Source of the DNA: Ptychodera flava
Lineage: Eukaryota; Hemichordata; Enteropneusta; Ptychoderidae
NCBI RefSeq assembly: GCF_041260155.1
Contig: NC_091930.1
Location: forward strand, 38,785,937-38,849,936
DNA length: 64,000 nucleotides
Direction: 5' to 3'
Notes under the pieces: generated by a model
Told to the model about the DNA's origin: nothing
The model's input: the letters and a program-made list of their open reading frames with translations, nothing else
Databases searched by the model: none
Shown here: positions 32,086 through 62,500 of the stretch, piece by piece
Position numbering within the stretch: position 1 is the stretch's first letter
Layout: every line of letters starts with the position of its first letter
Made by a program: the position numbers and the translations under genes

Positions 32086-32387
32086 ACATACATACATACA
32101 TACATACATACATACATACATACATACATACATACATACATACATACATACATACATACATACATACATGCGTACGTACGTACGTACATACGTACGTACA
32201 TACATACATACATACATACATACATACATACATACATACATACATACATACATACATACATACATACATACATACATACATACATACATACGCAGCACCG
32301 TGCACGCAGCAAGCACACATACATACATACATACATACATACATACATACATACATACATACATACATACATACATACATACATACA

Positions 32388-32416
<29 letters not shown>
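32086..32416 (+). repeat. (ACAT)n array, intron 5 of C
   Basis: A tetranucleotide array of about 330 bp with ACGT units near 32168-32200 and one GC-rich interruption (about 32291-32318, containing 'caccgtgcacgcag'). The same interruption occurs in the D array (about 46601-46630), so array and interruption predate the C-D split. Confidence 0.97.
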
Positions 32417-32420
<4 letters not shown>

Positions 32421-34517
32421 GAAGTATAAATTAATGCAAGCAGAACAATGATAAAGGTTCTTGTTTATGTTACTTGTTGACGACTTGCTTTTCTAAAGAC
32501 TAGCAGTTTACGATGGTCTGTCCGGCTATTTGTGATTCGGTTAGCTGCAAATCGAGGATTTATTTCCAATCATTTAAAATAGGTAGCTGTCAAGGTGGTG
32601 CTCAATCATCAAATAATAGACTTCACAGTATATCTGCAACAATGCAAAGAATTGTAAGCAAATGAGACAATGGTCGTAACTATGGATATTATTTTCAGGT
32701 TTTGGGTTCAAGACCTAGTACAGTTCTTTTTCTAATTCTTAAAGTACAAAGTACAAAGTTTTGATATTGTAAACACAATGCATCATGTGAAATATTTTAC
32801 TGAATTAATTGTAGGCTGGCCTACAATTCAGTTGTCGACATCTTGCATTAGCACACAACGACGCAGTTGCACATGCTGGAACACTTTTTTGCAAAATCGT
32901 CCATAGCTTACAACACCGAAATTCTCAATATGCTTCTGTACCGTTCGACTCTCCTGTTTTTTGTTGCAATTCTTGGTGATGTTCAATGTTTTTTTTCTCT
33001 TTATCATTACGCAGGGACAAATAGCTGGTATCACTGGGCTTGGTCAGGATGTAAACCCATCCCTTTTCCTGTAGTCATCGACGGAAAACTCGTGTCAGCA
33101 CCCCCAGTGGATATCGTTCGTGACGGCACTTTCCCGAAAGAAGAATCGATTTGATGATTGGAACACTTCAGATGAGGGCCGGGCGTTCATATCGCTATGG
33201 CAATGCCCGACAAGGCAGATGACACTGACGTCTTCTTCAACAGAACTCTTTATGAAGCAATGTACCCTGCCATGATCGGACGCCACAAGAAGTCTAACCC
33301 AGCTGTCGTTGACGCCGTCAAGTTCATGTACGTCAACTGGGAAGATGCAGACTCTGACCATGTCAATTACTTAGAAGCCCTGAGCCAGACCGTTGGTGAC
33401 CTGACCTTTGTGTGCCCTGCAGACCTCTCTGCGCGTGCGCACATCGGAGGCCGGCTCTAATGTGTACCTGTATCACATGACGCATACGCCAGCTACGTCC
33501 GTCCTGCGGTGAAATGGAAGATGAAAGCCACGCACGGGAGGATGTTCCCTTTGTTTTCGGTTGGCATTTCAACAGTGCGGTGAACTGGACAATGCCTGAA
33601 GATGAGGTCAAGTTATCTCTAAATGTGATACAGTATTGGACTAACTTTGCAAAAACAGGGTAAGACTGAAAGTGTTTAACAATATTTTATTACTCTTATC
33701 ATAACCTATAACCTTATAAATGCATTAGGTATAGTTTTTTAGATAAATTTGCCATTGATATACATCGGAAACGAGTATAACTAACGACAGGGGGACAGAA
33801 GAGAAACGGGAGGCAATAAAAAGACCAGGATATTCACAGGGGGTCTTGAAAATTCAGAGTACCGTAATATAAAGGGGTCTCCAACTTTTCACTCAATGCA
33901 AATCATACCACTAAATCAATCCGAACAGGGCAGAAAACAAATCTTCCATAAGCCAGTTTTCTGAGGTTTTCCAATGAAACAGCTGTAACTCAATAAAATG
34001 TGATCATTTACAATTTATGCTTGTGATCGCTGTAATGCTGTCACTGTCAAAGTGTGGTGAGGGAAATTAAATTCAATATTTTTTGTACACAATCGCCCTC
34101 TTAATCATATTCTAGTGGAGTACATTGATATCGTTTTCTAAGATACATAAATGCGCAGACATTGCCAGTTTTGTATTGTAAACAAACTGTTCATATTTTC
34201 CGCAATAGACAACCATGTATAGGAAAATGACACTTTGAGGTTAAAATTTCACTTTGAATTTGACTTTGTTTGTACCGTCTATTTACTGTCTGTTCTGTGC
34301 TGTTTTGTGTCTATGTTTTACAACTATTGTCTTACAAATTTTGACCTAGTGTTATTGGATTATGGATTGGTATGATTGCGATTATTTTTCAAATCAAATT
34401 TCCTTTTCAAATATGTACTTCTAATCACCATATCCTACTGATTACTTTTATATCAATTGTCAACATAAATTCACATAATATATCTGGTTTTTGTTCGGGA
34501 AAAAGACTGATTATAGT

Positions 34518-34760
34518 GGGTTAACCCAATATGTAATAAAATTTCCATGCATTCTCTATGGGGACTTTATTACATATTGGGTTAACCCAATATGTAATAA
34601 AATTTCCATGCATTTTCTATGGGGGACTTTATTACATATTGGGTTAACCCAATATGCAATAAAACTTCAGTGCATTCTCCTTGGGGGACTTTATTACATG
34701 GAAGGTTTATTTCATATTTGATTAACCCAAAATAGATCGTTAATTACATATTGAGTTAAC
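34518..34760. repeat. Palindromic ACATATTGGGTTAACCCAATATGT units, intron 6 of C
   Basis: Three tandem units of about 65 bp each contain 'tattgggttaacccaatatg', a near-perfect palindrome centred on GTTAAC, spaced by 'aaaatttccatgcattct'. A related single-orientation array lies at 35459-35880. Neither is present in B or D. Confidence 0.85.
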
Positions 34761-35458
34761 CCAAAAATATTGTGTGGGAGCACATATTTTGAGAGAATAC
34801 CAAAAATAGTTAAATGAATGTTTCTTTTTATCCCATTAAGTTAGCCTTATATACGAAAGGCTGGTATTATCATTCAATCGAAGTTGGTGACTTCAGCCTT
34901 TCAGAGCTATCATGTATAGTTTCTCCTCTTTATTAATCTTTGGAAACATTTCTGTCAGGATAATATTCCCGTTAATTTGCCCATAATGTTGTGATATTAC
35001 ACATCATATTAATATATCGGTAGTCGCTTTCATATTTACCATAAATTGTGTTTGGTTTTATGAATGTTGACAGCCATAAGTGTTCCGCATGTAAACAAAC
35101 AAGTAAAAAAATTGAACCATTGCTGTCATTTTCTGATTGTCGTGCGGTCAGGAACAAGCAATATTGGTGAAACTTTTCTTTCCGTCATGAAATTATTGCT
35201 AAATGATTATAAGAAATGTATGTGTTTTCAGGTATTTCCGCTGTATGAAAATTAAGGAACAATTAAAATATAAATTTAAATGCTCGCCGACGGCTTGATT
35301 ATGGTACCTGGGCGTTCTTAGCTTTTTTGCACGTTTACTGAACTCAATAATTATCGCCTTTTCATCTTAAGTTTTCAAGTGTTTTGGCTACACAGGGACG
35401 TGTTGATGGTTGTTAGGCATTTTTTGTATTATTTTGCTTAGTATTATATTCCAAGTTT

Positions 35459-35880
35459 AGTTTTATTACATATTGGGTTAAGTGTTATTACATATTGGGT
35501 TAGTATTACATATTGGGTTAAGTGTTATTACATATTGGGTTAGTATTACATATTGGGTTAAGTGTTATTACATATTGGGTTAGTATTACATATTGGGTTA
35601 AGTGTTATTACATATTGGGTTAGTATTACATATTGGGTTAAGTGTTATTACATATTGGGTTAGTATTACATATTGGGTTACGTGTTATTACATATTGGGT
35701 TAGTATTATATATTGGGTTGAGTGTTATTACATATTGGGTTAAGTGTTATTACATATTGGGTTAGTATTACATATTGGGTTAAGTGTTATTACATATTGG
35801 GTTAGTATTACATATTGGGTTAAGTGTTATTCCATATTGGGTTACTATTACATATTGGGATAATTATTACATATTGGGGT
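35459..35880 (+). repeat. Tandem array of TATTACATATTGGGTTA, intron 6 of C
   Basis: About 20 copies of a 17-bp core, alternately spaced by 'agtgt' and 'g', giving a two-monomer higher-order period of about 40 bp. Copies are nearly identical, so the array is young or homogenised. With the palindromic units at 34518 it brackets about 700 bp of unique sequence, as the ends of a single inserted element would. Confidence 0.93.
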
Positions 35881-36397
35881 GATACAGCATTAAGGGTAGA
35901 ACGCGTTGGCCAACAGTAATTGCTGCAGACAAAGCCAAGACTGGTCTATTGTGTATATGTGCCTCGTTTTATTGCTCTCTCAAATATTGTAAAATGTTTT
36001 ATATACAATGATTTTTTTATTCACCTTCAGAAACCCAAATTTATCAGATGGTGACGTAGATTTGGAAGAAGATGAGAAACAAACGGAATGGCCACTTTAC
36101 AAAGTACCCCGATTAGTGTACAAAGACCTGTCACTAAAATGGAAACCAAACGAGCTCTGAAAGCCAAGGAGTGTGCATTCTGGAATGATTTCATTCCAAA
36201 GCTGATGAAACATACAGGTATCTTTAAAGCCAAGATTTGCAGTAGACCTGATAAAGAATAGACTACAAACAAGTGCCCTCAAGTTGTCTCTACCCTGTTG
36301 GTTTGTTTTTTTTTGATTTTTATGCAACATGTACCCTACTGTACATGTACAGATACATTTATGGACACTTGTAATTGTTGTGACTCAGAGATTCAAG

Positions 36398-36401
<4 letters not shown>

Positions 36402-36466
<65 letters not shown>

Positions 36467-36471
36467 AAGCT

Positions 36472-36518
<47 letters not shown>

Positions 36519-36530
36519 TATATATAATAA
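36402..36530 (+). repeat. (AT)n arrays, intron 7 of C
   Basis: Two AT arrays (about 36402-36462 and 36474-36530) separated by 'ttgtaagctt'. They are in the same intron as the AT arrays of B. Confidence 0.97.
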
Positions 36531-36717
36531 AAACTTAAATGCTTAACAAAAGAAAGTTGAAAAGTTTTAGCTCGTATATAACGGCCATAATCTCTCTATT
36601 TATACTATGATTCCATATTTTTTTCCTTTTGTAGACGCTGGGCAAGTGTGCCAGGCAGATGATGATGGAAAGTCAAATACAAAGAACAGGAAAATCAGCA
36701 GCCCTATGCGGAACTGA

Positions 36718-39034
36718 TTGACGGATGTCATTTTACATGTTGAATTAGAATGCCATCACAGCAAAAGCTACTAAAATGTACTTTACCTTAAGCGAATCTT
36801 GTCAAATTATCGCGGCTGAAGCTGAGAATTTCGGCAATAATTAGATGTACTTTATGTTTTTAAACGCCATTTTTGTAGTTGTAAGGTCAATATTTTACCT
36901 TTCGACTGGTAAAGAATCTTAAAAGGGGGAATGTTGATGACTTCAGGGTCCAACCTTAGTAGTGCCGGCTTGTCACGAGTTATCATTTAAGTCTTCGTTT
37001 ATTGACCGTGCAATTGATTTCGCTGCTGACGATAGATTTTGTCTGCAATTTTCTTTTGCTTTAGCGATCTAATAAAGAGGTGAATACTGCTTCTCGTGGA
37101 TATTCTCAGAAAGCAAAACCAGTTGAGCGTATTGTTAGCTGTGATGTTTTCAGAGACAAATGGCAATGATTTAAGCTAGAACACCTCTCGGTTACAGATA
37201 TTCGAACTCTCAAATTTTGACAATTCTTTTCTGACCCTCCACTTGTTGGGGTTCGTTTTAAAGTTAGATTTACTGTTACAATGTTGCAAATTTTCCTATA
37301 CTTCCCGGAGCTTCAATTGAGACATTTTGTTAACCGACGCTTTCTGATAAAAAGATTAGAAACCATGGTTACATATGGAAAACAAGTGAACTTTTGCAAA
37401 CGGAGCGATTACAATGCCGTGTTACAGTCACTTCCAATAATTGTACAAAACAGCAATATTGATAGGGTAGCATCTGTAGTATTTTATACAGTCTTACTAT
37501 GTTTTTGTCACAGATTTCTGTTTTACTTTTACGATACACATGACTTCGCTTATCAGCAAAGCCTGTGTAATCTGCACTGTTATACGTTATATGCAGGTTG
37601 AATCAGGTATATTCAAAGTTATTGAATATTTCATATCATATCACACAAAAATAGCGAAGCTTGTGTCCATACAGTTCTGCGTTGAAAGTCACATACTGAC
37701 ATGCTACAAAATGCATTACGTAAGTAATAAGGAATAAGTATCGTGTTTCCTCACACACTAACTAAATATACTGAAAATTATCGGAAGATTAAGGTTGATC
37801 TTTCAATGGATACTGATCCATGCATGATATGTTGCTTTTGAAAGACGAGAGTATAGCACCATGCTTCATTCATTTTACCAATCTTGAACAAACGCTTGTT
37901 TGCCTGGTTGGTCTCGTTTGATCGACGACCAACTTAACAAAACCATCTTCATCACTTACTCTTTTTTCTCCTATTAATATTACAACATTACGGTTTTGTT
38001 GAAAATTTTGAAAGAACAATTTAGTCGTTCCTCAGTATTTCAGCCATAGAGAGCGTTCCCTAGTCTAAGGACGATTTTGTGCTCATACAACCTGATTTGA
38101 CCCCTCGTAGCCATGCTATTGTAAATTCAAGTTAGTGAGCAACGGCAAGCGCGCAAATGCGACCAAAAGACAATTTAAATCCCTACTATTTAGAAGGAAA
38201 CAGTAAATTTTACAAAAAATACGCCTATCAAACGTACGCGAAAGATGGATGACTATTTGTCAGCAGTGGGTCACTAGATTTTAAAATCAGAAACGATTTT
38301 GAGAGGTAATTATATTAACCGCTCGACTCCAGCGTTGCAATCGCAATATGCACAGGCCATTCCATACGATGCACCTCTGCATTTACTGAAAGGCCCGGCC
38401 GCAATTGAGAAGTATATGATCAAACTCTCAATACTATAGAGCTGCAGTCATTTATTGGTCTACATGTACTAGTGAATATTTGCATCCACTTTCAGGTCTT
38501 GTGTACTAATATAGATATTCGCTTTTCAAATGCAGTGCTATCTCTTTTGTTCTTGATGTTTACAAAATGCCAACCAACTTGTCAGAAAGTAGAAAATACA
38601 CCATGCATAAAAAATCGTTTACAGTGATACTGTTGCGGTTATTGACTTGACAGGGTAGAAATGATAGGTCGTAGAAAAAGGTCATTTGAAGTAAGTGGTT
38701 TTTTAGTAGAAAAATCGCGACCATTTTCTCGGAATTTCTGAGAGAAAATGTGTTCCAGAAAAATCGAATTATGACAGTCTTTTTAACAAAGATTTTCAAA
38801 AATCCAAAACAAAAACGGCTATTTTCTTCGGGTTTTCGACGTTCTATGTAGTCGCTCCTACATATTGCGATTTGCGCATGTGTGGTACCAATTCGGGCAG
38901 CACAAGAACGACTCCTTTACTAGGTTCATATCATTTGTTTGTTCATTGATGGATTTGCGTGACTGGCGCGCGTCCAGGCACTAGTAATTCGTAGTTCCCA
39001 GGTTAATTTCCGAGACGTCGAGTGAGTTTCCGCC
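36718..39034. other. Intergenic C-D: 3' flank of C and conserved 5' flank of D
   Basis: The first part parallels the 3' flank of B (for instance 'gacttcagggtccaaccttagtagtgccgg' and 'tgttggggttcgttttaaag'). From about 38170 it parallels the 5' flanks of B and C. The last 400 bp (about 38630-39034) are the best candidate for promoter and 5' UTR of D. The start context 'ccgccATGGcg' is a strong Kozak match. No further gene was recognised. Confidence 0.5.
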
Positions 39035-56064
<17,030 letters not shown>

Positions 56065-56179
56065 CAACTTTTCATTTATATGCTGTATTCGAAGAGTGCC
56101 ATCACAAAAAAGCTACTAAATCCCTTTACCTTTAGCGAATCTTGAAATTATCGGGGCTGAAGCAGAAAATTTCGGCAAC

Positions 56180-56185
56180 AATAAA
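56180..56185 (+). promoter_or_regulatory. Candidate polyadenylation signal AATAAA, copy D
   Basis: About 115 bp after the stop codon, in 'ttcggcaacaataaaatgta', a context kept in copy B. Confidence 0.5.
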
Positions 56186-56639
56186 ATGTACTGCATTTAA
56201 TGTTTTTCAATGCCTTATTGTTTCGTTGTAAGGTCATTAGTTGTAAGGACATGACTGGTAAAAGCGGCGAAAGCTTGAAAAGGAGGATATCGATGATGAC
56301 TTCAGGGTCTAGCCTTGGTAGTGCCTGGCGTCACGAGTTGTCATTTTACGAGAATGGCGACACAGACTATCGAACGTCCGAACTTCGCGAAATTCATTCT
56401 TACCTTATTGACCGTACAATTGGTTTGCTGCTGGGCATAGATTTGTTTCTGTATTTTATTTTGCCTTGCAGACTAATAAAGCGTTGATACGGGATACTGC
56501 TTACGTATGCATTGTGTCCGGAGGTACAAACGGCCATTGTTTGAGGTACAACATACCTCGAGGACAGTTATTCTGACTATCAAATTTTGATAAGGTTTTT
56601 CTGGTCTTCCACTTGTTAGGGTTCGTTTTAAAGTTCTTT

Positions 56640-56890
56640 GAGTTAGAATTGTTATCGAAAATTTATTTTCCTCCATAGAGGTAACACAGGGATGGCGGCC
56701 AATTAGAAATTAAAATATCAGTAAATGTCAGGCCATTTGTTTTTAACTGGTACCAAACTTTGAACGGCGACCCCTGATTTTTATCCTTGATTTGGTAAGA
56801 GTATGGTTTCAAGTTTCATTTAGGAAAGTTTTAGTAAACGTTTGTCTTTCACTTTCGAGGCGCATCATACCACCGTTAACAGTAGGGACG
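56640..56890. repeat. Dispersed repeat R1, copy 2
   Basis: It shares 'ttttcctccatagaggtaacacagggatggcggcc' type sequence, 'gatttggtaagag', 'tttcatttaggaaag' and 'gtctttcactttcgag' with 1665-1935 and 57580-57800. Confidence 0.55.
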
Positions 56891-57059
56891 GTCTACAACA
56901 CATTCGAAATCTCCTGAATATTATCGACAAGTTCACCGTTGTGCGAAGCGGTTTGGTTGGACTTGGTGAAGTGTGCGAATAAAAACTTACTTAGTGCATG
57001 CCATGTAGAGTAATCGCGCGCGACTGTTGTTTTATCTGACTGCGATGTTTATGAAATGA

Positions 57060-57210
57060 GGGCTAATGTGCAGCGCTGAATAAGATCTGGGGTAGCTGAA
57101 TCTTACCAATATAATGAAAACAATACAATAGACTCCCTAAGTGGCTGTGAATAGTGAAAATGGGCCAATCAGAGAAAGAGCTTATTCAAGCTGCACATAA
57201 GCAGTGAAAT
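57060..57210. repeat. Dispersed repeat R2, inverted partner of 20475-20640
   Basis: It reads 'ggctaatgtgcagcgctgaat', 'gactccctaagtggctgtg' and 'cttattcaagctgcac', the reverse complement of the segment inside the TA-flanked element of copy B. Confidence 0.65.
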
Positions 57211-57579
57211 GACCCAGCATTATTGCCGATCGCTTTCACTCACGCATGCGCAACTCCACTACCCAGAGTGATTCACCTCACACCGTGAAGCATGAAGAAT
57301 CGTATTACGAAATCTCAGTCAAAACATTTCAAATACTAAGTCGGCCATATATCATTGCGTTAAAGCTTGCTGAAATGACATCATTTTACAGAACCATCCA
57401 CTTGAACCAAGTCTGTCGGTGAAGTGCCAGAGTCTTGCAACAGTATGTTCATCGTTAGGACGAGTAAATCCATAGCATGTTCTTCCAAGCTAATAATAGA
57501 TGGCTGGCGTACGTCTCACGTATTTTTGGGGGGAGGGGGTGGCTTTGAAGGAGAGGATAGTAATATAAATTTCCCTTAA

Positions 57580-57800
57580 GGTAGAACGCCATCTTAGTTT
57601 TTCGAAAATAGAAAAGTTTATTTTTATTAATAGAGTGAACACAGGGATGGAGGCCATTTCATTTCAAATATTGGTAAATCTTGAGAATTCTAAAAGAAAA
57701 TGGTTGAAAGAAAATGGTTGAAATATTTCTTGTGGAAAGTTAAGCAAAAGTTTAAGTCTTTCACTTTCGAAACGTATACTACCTTAATGCTAAGAATAAG
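57580..57800. repeat. Dispersed repeat R1, copy 3
   Basis: It contains 'ggtagaacgccatcttag', 'gaacacagggatggaggcc' and 'gtctttcactttcgaaacg', in the same order as the other R1 copies. Confidence 0.55.
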
Positions 57801-58276
57801 AAAAAACGTTTTTCTTTTATCATGAAAATGTATATTTATTCGTGACGACTATTTCTCAAAAAAACAGTTCGCAGCAACCGTAACGGCACTTATTCCTCGC
57901 CACAAGTAATATTTCGTTTGATGAATACGTTTCAGCCTTTCGTAGGCGATCGTCAATGCGCGCCAGTTGTGTGAAGGTGACGGGTTTGTCACGCCAATTA
58001 ATTGTTCGTTTATGCTCCCCTCTACTATCATTTTTGAAACGACCATAATTAAAAATGTGTGAAATATTTTTAATATCCCTTGGTAACTGTGCCGTTTTAA
58101 ATTATTCGACCATGCGTATTTCCTCTTCTGAGTTAAGGAGGTCCTAGCAACAAATAATATTGTTTTGACTGACACAGACGTTCAGTGTGTTTGGTTCTTG
58201 TACCACACGAGCGCAACTGTCGTGGTGTTGCGCTATATTTTCACGCAAGCGCTTTTTCTTCCGTGTAGGGACAGAT

Positions 58277-58712
58277 GTTTAGGAAGATATAAACAACGCT
58301 GGATTAAAAGTACTATCGCTTTCCCGACAAAACAATGTGTGGAGTGGTCTTACTAGACTTCATTCGAGTCTGTGATTTGTGAATGTTTGAATGGGGTGAA
58401 CGCGATGATTGTGAAACGCGTGAGTGGACTGAAAGCGATGAGGGGAGTGTATGCGTTAACAGGCCTGGGGAGTCGGCAGAAGCTAACTCACTACTGCGCA
58501 GACTCAAAGGTAACGCGTTCGATCGTAGGAAAACCTGACCTGGACCGCCAAATTTTAAATAGATTTGTATGAAATGGAAGAGATACAAGAGAAACCGTTG
58601 TAAATGATTTAAAAAATTCACCGACTTGAACCAAGTTTAGGTGGATATAAACACGCTGGATTGAAACTACTATCGCTTTCCCGATAAACAATGATCAGCG
58701 TGATCTTACGAG
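58277..58712 (+). repeat. Direct duplication of about 75 bp upstream of copy E (58277-58356 and 58635-58712)
   Basis: Both copies read 'gtttagg', 'gatataaaca', 'cgctggatt', 'ctatcgctttcccga' and 'gatcttac'/'ggtcttac'. They are about 360 bp apart and 230 to 670 bp before the start codon of E. I do not see them upstream of B, C or D. Confidence 0.7.
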
Positions 58713-58786
58713 CATTGCAGTCAGTCCGTAGCGCAGATTTTTAATCTCTGCGGATACAAGGTTCTTGATTAGGCACGCGAGCTTTC

Positions 58787-58905
58787 ATTTGCATAATAAT
58801 TACGTCATTACTCTGGCTCAAGATGATTGGTTGACGATGAGCTCGAATTGATCAATAATCGGTAAACATTTACCTGTCTGATTACGTAATGTAACGTAAT
58901 GTAAC
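58787..58905 (+). promoter_or_regulatory. Candidate proximal promoter of copy E
   Basis: Within 160 bp of the start codon are ATTTGCAT (octamer, 58787-58794), TTACGTCA (CRE/AP-1-like, 58800-58807), an inverted CCAAT (ATTGG, 58826-58830) and a direct repeat of ACGTAATGTA (58885-58905). No TATA box was seen. Motif matches are by eye and functional status is unknown. Confidence 0.4.
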
Positions 58906-58944
58906 CGATTGATCGTAAACGCTGAAGAGAGGTGAGTGTCCGCC

Positions 58945-59456
58945 ATGGCGTCCGTAGGAATCGTCGTGTTTGTCGCAACTCTGCTCGGCTGCGTTGTCGC
59001 CGACGACCCGATCGTAGAGGTGAAATCGGGTAAAGTCGCCGGCAGAGTGGTGGAGTTCGCCCACGAAGACGTCGAGGTCAAACGCACGGTGCACGTCTTT
59101 CAGGGCGTACCCTACGCCGAGCCGCCGCTCGGTGACTTGAGATTCCGAGCACCCAAGCCGAAAGCCCCATGGGAAGGAGTTCGCGATGCAAAGGAACTCG
59201 GCAAAGCGTGCGTCCAACCCTACGAACCATTATTCCCCATGGACGAGCCACAGAGTGAAGACTGTTTATTCCTGAATATCTATGTACCACAAATTGGGGT
59301 AAGTATATACAGTCATGGAGGGAGCCAACACGCTGTATTTAAAACTAGTCTTGGTGTGAGAAAAAACTTAATCGTCCTAGTTTTTCAGAAATCAAAAATT
59401 TATTTTCTCCATAGGGTAACATAGTCTGATGGGGTTTATTTACTCAATCTTCTCTT

Positions 59457-59538
<82 letters not shown>

Positions 59539-62500
59539 CATCTTTCTTTTAGCATAGACAGTAGAGGGGAAGACTCCGTGTATGCTTGGAGCTAGTCTAT
59601 CCCACAACAACGAGAGTGGTCTTACGGGACAATGAACTGCATAGGCAATATCGTGACCTTTGAACTGAAGTCCAGTTACGTGTCTATTGTTTGCGATGAG
59701 ACTTCAATCGCCAAGGCTCCTGCTTACACGTGGACTTGCTCATGCATTATTGATTGTGTGGCTGTTGAGACATAGACAGTGGAGGTCTTCCCCCTCACTG
59801 TCTATAGGGTTTAGATTACTCGAAAATGCTTTGCAATTCAACGCAGACTGTCCCAAACAGGACCATACGAATGAAATTTCGACAAAATGAGACTAATTTC
59901 TGTCATGAAATCTACGAAAGGGATTGATAGGGCAGCACTCTTTTCACGGGCTTTGACGCTACACAGATATTCAAGAACAAATATGTCTCACTAATAAAAG
60001 TAGTACAGAACACGGTCCCTCAACAAAAGAACTCCACAAAGGAGGTTGGCAACCAAATGTGTTGACACAAGACCAAGCTTGTGTACAATGGTACTACACA
60101 TTGCAATAGACCATGTTCCGAACCGCGCGAGATATCGCGAGAATGTGTGGTTCGCAGTGGACGTGTTCTCGCAACACAGGACAAACTGCGTAAAACAGGA
60201 CAAGTCGCTAATTACGTTAAACACTGCATAAAATATATGAAGTGGCAATCTTTGCTCAGTTCTGCACTTTTTCTAGTTCCATAGAAAGTTTGACTTGTAT
60301 TACTAAGCTGGAATCATGTTTCTACGGGCATGTATAAAAGTCTCGCGAGATCTCGCAATCAGCGGAACACAGTCAATTCGAAAGGGACTGTGGAGGAAGC
60401 ACGGACGTAGAAGTGTCTATGATGGAAGCGAATATCCATTTCGTTTCATACACATATGATGGCAGCAGCGGAGGTGAAAGAATATGAACTAACATCGAAC
60501 ATGTCGGTAGGGAAAAAAAGGTAGAAGTGAAATACTGAATACAATTTTCCGTTGAACGTTGACGTGACAGGGGTAAAAACCAACATAAGCGGATGCCATC
60601 GAGAGCGGCTCGCTAATCTGGTTGCCATGCGATAAGTGTGACTACGTAGGCTAAGCTGTGTTGACGAGCAGACGAACAGGGGACAGTGCGTTAATCATTG
60701 ATTTAACCAGATTGGCGTCAAGACGTCACATGTAAAATAAGTTACGAGAGATTTTATAAAGAAAGGACGCACATGTATACATGTTAAAGAGTGATGCAAA
60801 CGCGAACTACGCACACAGCGGATATCAGGAGTGCGTTCCACGCAGGGACACTAGATATATGTACAGTAAATTACATACATATGCAGTAAGTAAAGTTGGG
60901 GAAAATTAGAAAACTAAAAGAGCTGCCTTCCAGACCCTAAGGTTTGTACACATAAAACATGGAATTTCAGGATACTGTCGTCGGCACATTCACTGCGATA
61001 CGTTATGAAAACGACAGGGTATTCTTGAAAGCCCCAATAGCTGCGAATTTCATGCATTATTTTCATTATTTTATTTTCAAATCAAAGTTGGTTCATGCAG
61101 ATGTGCTAACTGGACGACGTGTATAGAAGTATCACTGCTCGCTGATTTGGACCGTGAAAACGGCTGCCGCACTCAGCAAATGGCGCCCTCGCGTAAAAGT
61201 GCAAAAAATGCAGTATTTCCTGCACGTACACTGCATCATCATAAAAGAAACAAGAATGGCGTCATTCAATTGAATGCACAACACACAATGGCCAACATTT
61301 TGCTGTTGTAATCGTTATTTTCTCTGTCACATGATTAGTTTCTTTGAACCTTTCACCCCAGTTCCATGTATACAGGTCCGACTTTACCATAGAAAACAAT
61401 GCATTTGGGATAAACCATGGTGGTGAAAGGGTTAAATGACTGGAAATCTAGAATGATGTTTAAAACGTTTGAATTTGTATGTCCTTCCAACACTCATGAT
61501 AGTGTTATACACTTTTTCAGTCTTTAAATGGTCTTAAACAGAAACTTTTGAAAAACTGGGGAAATTTTGAGCTCGGTTTATTACACATTCGCAACTATTG
61601 GGCTTCATGTGAAAGTAGTGATTTCTTGTCCATAATACTAAAGCGTTAAAATTTTCTTACCAATTATGTCGTCATTTTCTACACTGGATAGTCGGATAAA
61701 CTAGCGGTCATGGTGTGGATCCATGGTGGAGCGCTCATCCTTGGCTCGGGAGGACAAAACTACGACGGAACGCCGCTGGCCGCACTTGGTGACGTCATCT
61801 TGGTGGCAATCAATTATAGACTAGGTCCCTTTGGCTTCTTGTCAACAGGTAAGCCATCTAATCCTTCTACCAACAATTGTGTCTTCAGTTCAAATACTGT
61901 AAACAAAACACTAGCCGTATGTAGAGGCACTGGGACCGGTTGGCAACGGGAAGATGATCATACATTTGGCATGTGTGTGGGAAATAGAGAGAACATCGTA
62001 GAAGGGAAATTGAGAAGCTCGGGGGTGTATCAGCAACGGGTCAAAACTCGCGGATGGAATGGGAAAACTTAAGATGCTTGTCTTTTTTGCCACTTGCAAT
62101 CTTTCTTTCCGTGACGCCATGATGAGAAAGAATCGGCCACAGCATTCGATAATTGTTTAAACTTCGTTGTATCTCAACAGGAGACGAACACTCATCCGGT
62201 AACTATGGTTTCCTGGATCAAGTCTTGGCTCTGCAGTGGGTTCAAGACAACATAGCAGGTAAAGAGAGCTTGTTGAAAATAATTAAAAAAGTCAAAATGA
62301 AGATGAACTTTAAACAAGTATTTTTGAAATACCACCCTACGTTTACTTTTTCTTGCCATCTGAATAGGATACATTGTACATTCTCATGTTTATTTTCGTT
62401 ATTTGTCTGACTCATGTATGTCGACAAAGAATTCCTGGATCACTTTTTAAGCGCAAGCACCCAGGTATTTCCATTTGTTTTAGAGGCTTTGACTGCAAAT

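Larger units (their letters stand above)
56065..58944. other. Intergenic D-E with dispersed repeats and the upstream region of E
   Basis: It contains AATAAA at 56180-56185 (same context as in B), two copies of dispersed repeat R1 (56640-56890 and 57580-57800), the inverted R2 repeat (57060-57210), a duplicated segment of about 75 bp (58277-58356 and 58635-58712) and the proximal upstream sequence of E. No coding exon was recognised. Confidence 0.55.
59299..61691 (+). other. Intron 1 of copy E
   Basis: It holds an R1 fragment (about 59365-59430), an AT array (59458-59536), a small TIR element (59553-59808) and then about 1.9 kb of sequence in which I recognise no gene. Short open frames near 59991-60284 and 60446-60628 have no recognisable protein character. 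Confidence 0.5.

Noticed and set aside
35459..35880. GGGTTA words suggesting an interstitial telomere repeat
   Set aside because: GGGTTA is only a part of a 17-bp core; there is no run of six-base telomere units.
35459..35880. Regular repeat-spacer layout suggesting a CRISPR array
   Set aside because: Spacers are two fixed short words, not unique sequences, and the window is clearly eukaryotic.
58936..58944. Start of copy E at the in-frame GTG at 58936
   Set aside because: Animal genes rarely start at GTG, and the ATG at 58945 has a strong Kozak context and matches the starts of the other copies.
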